Shown one piece after another: positions 1 through 5,228 of a DNA stretch of 5,354 bases. Origin of the DNA: Zetaproteobacteria bacterium (GTDB lineage Bacteria; Pseudomonadota; Zetaproteobacteria; Mariprofundales; Mariprofundaceae); the NCBI GenBank assembly GCA_021545595.1, contig JAJRVG010000029.1, forward strand, positions 1-5,354. Direction: 5' to 3'. The notes below the pieces were generated by a model that was given only the letters and a program-made list of their open reading frames with translations, searched no databases and was not told where the DNA came from. The position numbers and the translations under genes are program-made. Numbering within the stretch: position 1 is the first letter of the stretch; each line of letters starts with the position of its first letter.

Positions 1-723
1 GAGGCCTGAGGGACGATTACGAATAGCAGCAGCAGATGCGCCGATATTTTTAAGCTCGCGAACCAGCGCCATGGTATTCGGGTAGGTCAGTGTGAAGAGG
101 TCGGCATCTGTTACCGGGAGCTCTACGGCAAGATTCATCAGCGCGTCACCAAGCGAGGTGATATCCGGAAACGGAAGGACAAGCCCTGCGCGCTCATTGG
201 ATATCTCTGCCAGCGACTGCCTGAGTTCTGAAAGCGTGCGGCGGCCAAAGGTTGAAAAGAGAATCAGTCCACCGGGAGCAAGTACCCGGCGCATCTCCTG
301 CATCATCGCTGTGGGGTCGCTCACCCACTGCATGGTAAGGCTGGAACAGACAAGATCAAAACTGCCGTCAGAGAATGGGAGAAGGCAACCATCGGAGACA
401 ACATGGTGCCGTTTTCCATGCCAGGGCATGCGCCTGCTATATGCTTGGTCTGTATGCCTCACCATGCTTTCGGAGAGGTCGAGTGCGGTGATATCCGCCT
501 TTTTGAATTTAGCATGCAGCAGTCGTGTGAAATGGCCGGTGCCGCAGCCAATATCAAGAATGTGGCGGGGATTAATTTTAGTAAACTCAAGATGCTGCAG
601 CAGCCTGTTGGCCACCTCGCGCTGCAGTACAGCATGCTCATCATATGTTTCGACAGCACTCGAAAATGCCTGCCTCACCCGCCTGCTGCTGATATGGGTT
701 CTCTTTATCTCTTGTGACACCAT
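1..723 (-). CDS. bioC: Malonyl-ACP O-methyltransferase BioC, 3' end outside window
   Basis: SAM-dependent methyltransferase that methylates the free carboxyl of malonyl-ACP (or CoA), so that the fatty-acid synthesis enzymes can extend it towards pimeloyl-ACP methyl ester; cytoplasmic. I translated 241 codons from an ATG at 723 to the window edge without a stop. Class I methyltransferase signatures are clear: motif I LDIGCGTGHF (residues 56-65), the acidic ribose-binding ALDLSESM (80-87), SDGCLLPF (110-117) and SSLTMQW (127-133). The BioC-typical FSTFG (156-160) follows, then LTYPNTMALVRELKNIGA (212-229). E. coli BioC is 251 residues and its matching LKGIGA segment lies near residue 195, so roughly 50 C-terminal residues are missing beyond base 1. 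The start overlaps the end of bioH by 19 bases. An adjacent in-frame GTG at 720 is an equally possible start and is better spaced from the GGAGG. Third gene of a bioF-bioH-bioC operon; identity is secure. Confidence 0.95.
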   Translation of the reverse strand, partial: MVSQEIKRTHISSRRVRQAFSSAVETYDEHAVLQREVANRLLQHLEFTKINPRHILDIGCGTGHFTRLLHAKFKKADITALDLSESMVRHTDQAYSRRMPWHGKRHHVVSDGCLLPFSDGSFDLVCSSLTMQWVSDPTAMMQEMRRVLAPGGLILFSTFGRRTLSELRQSLAEISNERAGLVLPFPDITSLGDALMNLAVELPVTDADLFTLTYPNTMALVRELKNIGASAAAIRNRPSGL

Positions 724-1427
724 GCCTCCAGGGCTTCATTAAAAACAGTACTATGCGACAGAAAGGGTGCATGACCGCAGTGGCTGAACGAATGCCAGTG
801 GCTGTCTGCCAGACTCTCTGCAAGATAACGCCCGGCGCTAACGGGGATGATGGCATCCTTCTCTCCATGCATCACCAGTGCCGGTTGCTGAATCTGGCCC
901 AACTGATGACGCAGATCATACTTCTGCAGCTGTTCCAGACCCCTTCTCAGCCCGGCTTCGGATGGTGGGTTGGCTCTGTCGACGGCCATGCGTGCGATAC
1001 CGTTGTATGCCTGCCGGGCAATGTCATCCCCCTGAAACATTAGTGCAAAGAAGCGGCTCATGGTCTTTGCAGGGTTCGTTTCTATACCGCTTCTGAATGC
1101 CTGAAACAGTTCATCACTACAGCCATGCTTCCACCCCTCTTTTGAACAGAAACTCGGGGTTGTCGAGACCAGAACCAGTGCCGCTACCTTTTCAGGCTGT
1201 TTCAGGGCTATTTTCATAGCAAGCATGCCGCCCAGTGACCATCCGATAACCGTGCATGGCGATTCGGGCAACTGTTCGGCAATGGATGTGATCCAGTCGG
1301 ACGCATCTTCCCTGCCACCATGGCCTGGCAGATTTAGAAAAGTGGCATCCGGGAAGATACCCTGCTGTTTCTGCCAGATCTGTCTGGACTGGCCCCAGCC
1401 ATGTAGAAAAACCATGGGCAGGCTCAT
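705..1427 (-). CDS. bioH: Pimeloyl-ACP methyl ester carboxylesterase BioH
   Basis: Alpha/beta-hydrolase that cleaves the methyl ester of pimeloyl-ACP methyl ester, ending the BioC-initiated disguise and releasing pimeloyl-ACP for BioF. The 240-residue protein opens with MVFLHGWGQS (oxyanion-hole HGWG at 9-12). It has the nucleophile elbow GWSLGG (62-67, Ser64), the acid in GEKDAIIP (Asp191) and the catalytic histidine in HCGHAPFLSH (His219). Order and spacing match E. coli BioH (Ser82, Asp207, His235; 256 residues); this protein is somewhat shorter. The ATG start overlaps the bioF stop as ATGA, and GGAGAG lies about eight bases upstream inside bioF, so translation is probably coupled. Position between bioF and bioC makes BioH, rather than another esterase, by far the best reading. 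Confidence 0.95.
   Translation of the reverse strand: MSLPMVFLHGWGQSRQIWQKQQGIFPDATFLNLPGHGGREDASDWITSIAEQLPESPCTVIGWSLGGMLAMKIALKQPEKVAALVLVSTTPSFCSKEGWKHGCSDELFQAFRSGIETNPAKTMSRFFALMFQGDDIARQAYNGIARMAVDRANPPSEAGLRRGLEQLQKYDLRHQLGQIQQPALVMHGEKDAIIPVSAGRYLAESLADSHWHSFSHCGHAPFLSHSTVFNEALEAWCHKR
725..730 (-). promoter_or_regulatory. Ribosome binding site for bioC, inside bioH
   Basis: On the minus strand TGGAGG (730 to 725) lies inside the last codons of bioH. Only one base separates it from the ATG at 723, which is too close for normal initiation; four bases separate it from the GTG at 720. This spacing favours the GTG, or initiation by ribosomes that have just terminated on bioH a few bases downstream (translational coupling). 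Confidence 0.55.
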
Positions 1428-2566
1428 ACAAGACTCTCCAGAGCACCGACCAGCCGAGTAATCTCCTGAGGGGTATGGGCAGCTGAAATCGTGATGCGAA
1501 GCCTTGCAGTTCCTTCAGGCACAGTCGGTGGACGAATGGCGGGGACAAAAAAGCCAAGCCTCTTCAACTGTTCAGCCATTGCCAGTGCATGCTCATCTTT
1601 ACCAACAACAAGCGGTTGAATCGGGGTATCCGATGGCATCAGGGGAAGCCCGGATGCAAGTTCCCGGAACAGCTTAAGATTTCCACACAGTTTCTCAACC
1701 AGCGTTCCCTGTCGAATCAGCTCCAGTGCGACCAGTGCTGCTGCGGGGAGGGCGGTGGGAAGAGCCGTGGAGTAGATCAGTGTTCGCATACGCTGGCGCA
1801 GCCCCTCAATCATTTCACCCGAGCCGAGAATAAAGGCACCGTAAGATCCGAATGCCTTGCCCAGCGTGCCAACCTCAATCAGGCGTGAGTTGCCGGTGAT
1901 ATCAGCCATGGCGCTCAGGCCACGCCCTTCAGGGCCGACAGTACCGGTGCCATGCGCATCATCAATGATGAGAAGGGTATCGGATGCCTCGGCCAGACTC
2001 ATCATCTGCTTCAGATCTGCCGTGTCACCATCCATGCTGAAGAGACCATCGCTGACAATGATCCGATGTTCAGCCGGATATCTCTTCAACATAGTTGCAA
2101 GCTGATCCATGTCGAGGTGGCTGAAGCGGTGGCAATGGGCACCACTGAGTCGCACACCATCAACCAGAGAGGCGTGGTTCAGCCTGTCGGCAAAGACGTG
2201 CGTGTGCCTGTCGGCCAGGGCTTGTAGCAGGCCGATATTGGCAAGCATCCCGGAACCAAGCAGCAGGCAATCCTCAAAACCCTTCCATTCGGCCAGCTCC
2301 CTCTCCAACTGGTGAATGAGCGGGTCATCACCCGAAATAAGGCGTGATGCGCCGCTTCCCAGCCCATACTCTGCAATCGCGTCGCAGGCCGCCTGCATTA
2401 CGGCAGGGTGTGTTGCCAGCCCAAGATAGTCATTGGATGCAAAGTTGAGCATCTGCTTACCACTGATCTCTATGAATATGCCATGACGCCGGGATCGAAG
2501 CAGGCTTCGCCTTCGTGAAGAGGGGGTCGGTTTGAACCAATTGCGACTATCCGTCATCTGCGGCAT
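1424..2566 (-). CDS. bioF: 8-amino-7-oxononanoate synthase (KAPA synthase) BioF
   Basis: PLP-dependent alpha-oxoamine synthase that condenses L-alanine with pimeloyl-ACP (or CoA), with loss of CO2, to give 8-amino-7-oxononanoate, the first committed step of the biotin rings. Counted from the ATG at 2566 (380 residues), family motifs are NFASNDYLGL (41-50), GSGASRLISGD (70-80), GSGMLAN (104-110), NHASLVDG (130-137), SDGLFSMDGD (172-181), DDAHGTG (202-208; PLP-contacting Asp202 and His205) and TLGKAFG (234-240, Schiff-base Lys237). The C-terminal domain carries IRPPTVPEGTARLRI (344-358). The start is uncertain. The frame is open to a TTG at 2596, but that would overlap divergent comF. ATG 2566 or 2557 gives the family's usual N-terminal length. 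AAAGAG just upstream fits ATG 2557 slightly better by spacing (10 bases versus 1). First gene of the visible bio operon; bioB, which precedes bioF in many proteobacteria, is absent here. Confidence 0.95.
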   Translation of the reverse strand: MPQMTDSRNWFKPTPSSRRRSLLRSRRHGIFIEISGKQMLNFASNDYLGLATHPAVMQAACDAIAEYGLGSGASRLISGDDPLIHQLERELAEWKGFEDCLLLGSGMLANIGLLQALADRHTHVFADRLNHASLVDGVRLSGAHCHRFSHLDMDQLATMLKRYPAEHRIIVSDGLFSMDGDTADLKQMMSLAEASDTLLIIDDAHGTGTVGPEGRGLSAMADITGNSRLIEVGTLGKAFGSYGAFILGSGEMIEGLRQRMRTLIYSTALPTALPAAALVALELIRQGTLVEKLCGNLKLFRELASGLPLMPSDTPIQPLVVGKDEHALAMAEQLKRLGFFVPAIRPPTVPEGTARLRITISAAHTPQEITRLVGALESLV

Positions 2567-2576
2567 GCTCTTTGCT

Positions 2577-3332
2577 ATGAGAGTGCTGTCAACCAAAGCC
2601 CCGATTTGGGTAAACCAGTGTCGGCGGAAGCTGTTTCCTCCGGGCTGCCTTTTTTGTCACCAGCCCCTGCATGAGGAGTCACACTGCTGCCGGGATTGTC
2701 TTGAAAAGATCGAGACACTGGGCCCTTCATATTGCCATGTTTGTGGCATACCGATGGCTGAATCCCTCGCTCCGGGCCCGTGCGGGAAGTGCCTTACCAC
2801 ACCGCCTGCACAGGTAAATACCGTAAGCCTGTTTGCCTACAGGGGAGGGGTGCGGGAGGCACTGCTACGCTGGAAGCTTGGCGGTGATGATGCAGCCATT
2901 CGCTGGCTGCTAAATGTAGCGGAGAACAGATTAACGGAACTCTTTAAGCCCGAAGACCTGCTTCTTCCGGTCCCTATGCCGCTCTCCCGCATGCGAAAAA
3001 GTGGCCAGCACCATGCCGCCGATCTCTGCCGGATGATTGCTCAGGTTACGGGCTCAACGTGGGATTGGAGAGTTTTGAGGCGCAGAGGCGTGCAGGTGCG
3101 GCAATCTGCACTCTCCGGTGTTGCACGAAGAAAAAATCTTCGTAAGAGTTTTCATGTTGACAGAGACTACCTGGAGTCGGTCGGATTGAAAAAGGGCATG
3201 GCAGGCAAACTCTGGGTTGTGGATGATATTGTGACCACCGGTGCTACGTTTCACCATGCAGCAAAGGCTTTAAGGCTACTTAAGAAGCCTGTTTACGCCT
3301 TTTCGCTGGCACGAACACTGTTGAATGAATAA
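2577..3332 (+). CDS. comF: ComF/GntX-family phosphoribosyltransferase-like protein
   Basis: ComF family protein: an N-terminal cysteine zinc-binding segment fused to a type I phosphoribosyltransferase fold. The family is linked to natural transformation (ComF) and, in E. coli GntX, sits beside bioH; the biochemical reaction is not firmly known. From the ATG at 2577 (251 residues), cysteine pairs CLFC (24-27), CRDC (38-41), CHVC (53-56) and CGKC (69-72) are visible. They are followed by LLPVPMPLSRMRKSGQHHAADL (129-150), RQSALSGVARRKNLRKSF (175-192) and the PRPP-binding loop VVDDIVTTGAT (214-224). The frame is open upstream to a TTG at 2532 preceded by AGGGGG, but that extension would lie on bioF coding sequence and adds residues not seen in relatives. 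No good Shine-Dalgarno precedes ATG 2577. Divergent from bioF and first of a probable comF-glutaredoxin-can transcript. ComF-bio adjacency recurs in gammaproteobacteria. Confidence 0.9.
   Translation: MRVLSTKAPIWVNQCRRKLFPPGCLFCHQPLHEESHCCRDCLEKIETLGPSYCHVCGIPMAESLAPGPCGKCLTTPPAQVNTVSLFAYRGGVREALLRWKLGGDDAAIRWLLNVAENRLTELFKPEDLLLPVPMPLSRMRKSGQHHAADLCRMIAQVTGSTWDWRVLRRRGVQVRQSALSGVARRKNLRKSFHVDRDYLESVGLKKGMAGKLWVVDDIVTTGATFHHAAKALRLLKKPVYAFSLARTLLNE
2586..2617. promoter_or_regulatory. Possible BirA-type biotin operator (weak)
   Basis: On the plus strand CTGTCAACC (2586-2594) is followed after 14 bases by GGTAAACCA (2609-2617). The known BirA operator is an inverted pair TTGTAAACC...GGTTTACAA with a spacer of about 14-16. 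The left half matches 7 of 9 and the right half 6 of 9. It lies 20-51 bases upstream of the bioF ATG at 2566, where a repressor would be expected, but also inside comF coding sequence, so the match may be chance. No convincing -10 box was found beside it. Confidence 0.25.
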
Positions 3333-3353
3333 AGAAGAGAATAAGGAAGAAAC

Positions 3354-3614
3354 ATGGCAACAATTGAACTCTATTCCGGAGGCTTCTGCCCCTACTGTAT
3401 AAGGGCCAAAAGCCTGCTGAAAAAGCGTGATCTGGCGTTCGTCGAGTATGATGTCCAGGCCGAACCTGGAAAGAGAGATGAGATGCTCAGGCGCACAAAC
3501 GGCGCCCGAACCATTCCTCAGATATTCATTAATGACCGGCATGTTGGCGGCTGTGACGATCTTTATGCACTTGACAGAAAAGGCGAACTGGAAAAATGGG
3601 TGACTAACGCTTAA
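3354..3614 (+). CDS. grxC: Glutaredoxin 3 (GrxC-like dithiol glutaredoxin)
   Basis: Small cytoplasmic thiol-disulphide oxidoreductase that uses glutathione to reduce protein disulphides and mixed disulphides. The 86 residues match the usual GrxC length (about 83-85). The dithiol active site is CPYC (12-15), near the N-terminus after the first strand TIELYS. The glutathione-binding cis-proline is in RTIPQIFIN (52-60), and the C-terminal GGCDDLYALD (65-74) is the family's glutathione-contacting segment. AAGGAAG four bases before the ATG is a good ribosome binding site. The gene lies 21 bases after comF and 11 before the carbonic anhydrase, with no terminator-like structure between, so it is probably co-transcribed with both. 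Cys67 in GGCDD is an additional cysteine, also seen in E. coli Grx3. Identity is secure; grxC rather than another dithiol glutaredoxin symbol is inferred from length and CPYC. Confidence 0.93.
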   Translation: MATIELYSGGFCPYCIRAKSLLKKRDLAFVEYDVQAEPGKRDEMLRRTNGARTIPQIFINDRHVGGCDDLYALDRKGELEKWVTNA

Positions 3615-3625
3615 ATTACCGGCTT

Positions 3626-4285
3626 ATGTGCAACCCTGAAAATCTGCTTGAGAATAATCGCCACTGGGCCTCAGAGCGTCTGGCCGAAACGCCGACCTAT
3701 TTTGAACATTTATCAGAGCAGAGGAATCCGAAATATATGTGGATCGGCTGCTCGGATTCACGTGTTCCGGCCAATGAGATTATCGGCCTTGAACCGGGTG
3801 AGGTGTTTGTTCACCGTAACGTTGGTAATCAGGTGCACCATACTGATCTGAACTGTCTGTCGGCCGCACAATTTGCAGTCGATCTGTTGGGTGTGAAGCA
3901 TATTATCGTCACCGGACACCATGATTGTGGCGGCGTTCGTGCAGCAATGGCGGGCCAGCATCATGGAATTGTCGACAACTGGATTCGCAGTATTCGTGAC
4001 ACTTATATGCTACATGAGAAACTTCTGGATCAGATGGATGATGCACAGCGTATGGAAAGGCTGTGCGAACTTAATGTGATTCGCCAGGTCGATAACCTCT
4101 GCCATACCCGCATCGTGCAGAATGCCTGGGAGCGTGGAGATGAGCTACATGTGCATGGCTGGATCTACAATGTGAAGGATGGTCTGCTGCACGATCTCAA
4201 CGTGACTAAAAATTCACCGGATGATGTGGCACCGCTATACCGTGTTACCGGTACCGAGAGCAGCTCCTGGCCGGCAGCCAGTTAA
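3626..4285 (+). CDS. can: Type II beta-carbonic anhydrase (Can)
   Basis: Zinc enzyme interconverting CO2 and bicarbonate in the cytoplasm, supplying bicarbonate to carboxylases, including the acetyl-CoA carboxylase that makes the malonyl groups BioC uses. The 219-residue protein aligns with E. coli Can (220 residues) almost without gaps. Zinc ligands are Cys42 and Asp44 in GCSDSRVPA (41-49) and His98 and Cys101 in GHHDCGG (97-103); Arg46 pairs with Asp44. Trp39, Arg64 and Tyr181 sit at exactly the positions of the non-catalytic bicarbonate site of the Haemophilus influenzae enzyme, pointing to the allosterically regulated type II class. Other conserved blocks are FVHRNVGNQV (61-70), HTDLNCLSAAQFAVD (72-86) and HGWIYNVKDGLL (177-188). 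The start gives the same zinc-ligand numbering as E. coli, but no clear Shine-Dalgarno precedes it. With an 11-base gap after the glutaredoxin, translation may depend on the upstream gene. Confidence 0.96.
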   Translation: MCNPENLLENNRHWASERLAETPTYFEHLSEQRNPKYMWIGCSDSRVPANEIIGLEPGEVFVHRNVGNQVHHTDLNCLSAAQFAVDLLGVKHIIVTGHHDCGGVRAAMAGQHHGIVDNWIRSIRDTYMLHEKLLDQMDDAQRMERLCELNVIRQVDNLCHTRIVQNAWERGDELHVHGWIYNVKDGLLHDLNVTKNSPDDVAPLYRVTGTESSSWPAAS

Positions 4286-4292
4286 TCTTTTT
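4267..4292 (+). terminator. Possible weak intrinsic terminator after can
   Basis: CTGGC (4267-4271) pairs with GCCAG (4277-4281) around a five-base loop, followed after a TTAATC spacer by TTTTT (4288-4292). The stem is only five pairs, overlaps the last can codons and stop, and the T-run is displaced from it, so this is a tentative call. It sits at the right place to end a comF-grxC-can transcript. Confidence 0.3.
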
Positions 4293-4451
4293 CTCAGAGC
4301 TCACTATCTTGCCCCGACTTGGGAATTAGGATTAATTAAATAGGGTTTGTGTCCCTGTATTCCAAGTTGCTAACGATGATAACAAGCACGGTTTTTTATT
4401 TTGCCAAGCTACATATTGGTGCTACTGTGGGCTATTCTCTGGAGGGTATAA
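4286..4451. other. AT-rich intergenic region between can and the lipoprotein gene
   Basis: These 166 bases mark the shift from the conserved block on the left to AT-rich DNA on the right. They hold the nested inverted repeat described separately and, further on, the GGAGGG ribosome binding site (4441-4446) of the lipoprotein gene. A TTGCCA at 4401-4406 resembles a -35 box, but the hexamer 17 bases downstream (ACTGTG) is not a -10 box, so I do not call a promoter. An open frame from the GTG at 4349 through 4534 has no recognisable product. Confidence 0.5.
4318..4366. repeat. Nested imperfect inverted repeat, REP/MITE-like
   Basis: Outer arms CTTGGGAAT (4318-4326) and ATTCCAAG (4359-4366) are complementary apart from one bulged G. 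Inside them a second hairpin is formed by AGGG (4342-4345) and CCCT (4353-4356), with an AT-rich side arm ATTAATTAAAT between. The layout resembles short palindromic repeats mobilised by REP-associated tyrosine transposases or MITE remnants, but only one copy is visible, so a simple mRNA leader or terminator structure is equally possible. Confidence 0.4.
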
Positions 4452-5183
4452 ATGGTCAAATATTTTATCGCAGCGGCTTTACTAATAAGTGCTTGTGCGC
4501 ATCCGCCTGTTCATCAGCCGGTCCCGCTTTATAAGCAAAACATAGTAAAAGATATGAAAATACCAACCGATAAAAGCCGTGTAGTATTCTTTCTGGGAAA
4601 ATCTACAGGTATAATAAATGTTAGTTCAAAAATCCCTATAAATATTTTTATTGATGGAAAGCTTATTGGAAATATAGGGCGGTATTCAGACATGGTTGTT
4701 GCAGACCTTGTGCCAGGAAAGCATACCTTATCAGCCAATGGCATGCCTGAATATGATTCAGAGTTGGGGTATATCTCACAGGAAATCACAGTAACCCTTA
4801 TCGCCGGCGAGCAGTATTTTTATAGAAGCACGCTAAGAGACGCGACACCTGCTTCACAAGAAACATCAGGAATACTGCCATCCTTTGCAACATCAACCAC
4901 ATACTCAGTATCGTTAGAGAAGGATGATCACGGCGCTGATGATTTATCTAGCCATACTGTCGTCATATTATACGATGAGACTCCTGCCAAGCAGCCAGCA
5001 AAACCTGTCAAGCAACCGACCGAGGCTGCCAATGCCAAACAACAAAATGCGGATAATGACGTAGTAACTGCACCTGATGATATAAGAGTGAAAATGCGTA
5101 AGATTAAAGAAATGTACGAACAAGATCTTATCACCCAATCTGAATACGACTCAAAAAGAAAGGCCTTACTGGAAAATTACTAA
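4452..5183 (+). CDS. Predicted lipoprotein with C-terminal SHOCT-like segment (DUF2846-like)
   Basis: Unnamed secreted lipoprotein of 243 residues. The N-terminus MVKYFIAAALLISAC is a short lipoprotein signal peptide with the lipobox ISAC and lipidated Cys15; His17 and two prolines follow, with no Asp at +2, so outer-membrane sorting is likely. Residues 42-130 form a strand-rich domain: SRVVFFLGKSTG, then INIFIDGKLIGNIGRYSDMV and VPGKHTLSA. This pattern of a small displayed ligand-like fold is that of DUF2846-type lipoproteins. Residues 176-210 are a low-complexity Pro/Ala/Lys/Gln linker. The end (213-243), with KMRKIKEMYEQDLITQSEYDSKR, fits the short SHOCT module (helix, 'G/D-L-I-T-x-x-E-Y/F', helix) thought to mediate oligomerisation. 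GGAGGG with a five-base spacer supports the start. Codon use is AT-rich with many ATA and AGA codons, unlike can upstream, suggesting separate ancestry. Stands alone between can and an insertion sequence; no function is assigned. Confidence 0.8.
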   Translation: MVKYFIAAALLISACAHPPVHQPVPLYKQNIVKDMKIPTDKSRVVFFLGKSTGIINVSSKIPINIFIDGKLIGNIGRYSDMVVADLVPGKHTLSANGMPEYDSELGYISQEITVTLIAGEQYFYRSTLRDATPASQETSGILPSFATSTTYSVSLEKDDHGADDLSSHTVVILYDETPAKQPAKPVKQPTEAANAKQQNADNDVVTAPDDIRVKMRKIKEMYEQDLITQSEYDSKRKALLENY

Positions 5184-5228
5184 TCCATATTGTTTGAGAA
5201 ATTAGTAGGTAAAAACACTACTGTCCGG
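5184..5228. other. Spacer between lipoprotein stop and transposase stop, including probable IS end
   Basis: AT-rich 45-base stretch. ACTACTGTCCGGTTAA (5217/5218 onwards) runs into the transposase stop codon and looks like the terminal inverted repeat of an IS4-like element, whose genes often end within a few bases of the repeat. The exact end cannot be fixed because the other end of the element lies outside the window. Confidence 0.4.

Noticed and set aside
92..742. 216-codon plus-strand open frame opposite bioC
   Set aside because: It lies antisense to a fully convincing BioC, has Ser/Arg/Cys-rich content typical of a reverse-frame shadow, and shows no known motif.
1192..1557. 121-codon minus-strand open frame across the bioF/bioH junction
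   Set aside because: It is in another frame over the 3' end of bioF and the 5' part of bioH, whose motifs are intact, so it is a shadow.
2532..2576. TTG start for comF with an AGGGGG ribosome-site-like sequence at 2521-2526
   Set aside because: The purine run is the reverse of bioF Pro/Ser codons, and the extra 15 residues overlap bioF; ATG 2577 already gives normal family length.
2564..2592. Perfect TTGACA (2592-2587, minus strand) as a bioF -35 box
   Set aside because: The hexamers 16-18 bases downstream (GAGCAT, AGCATG, GCATGC) do not resemble a -10 box, and transcription from there would begin at or after the likely bioF start.
4349..4534. 61-codon plus-strand open frame starting in the intergenic repeat
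   Set aside because: GTG start without a ribosome binding site, overlaps the lipoprotein gene in another frame, and has no recognisable product.
4529..4789. 86-codon minus-strand open frame inside the lipoprotein gene
   Set aside because: Antisense shadow; hydrophobic look is due to AT-rich codons read backwards, and no start signals were seen.
5204..5222. AGTAG/CTACT hairpin as a terminator for the lipoprotein gene
   Set aside because: Only five weak pairs with no T-run after it; kept only as a remark in the IS-end finding.
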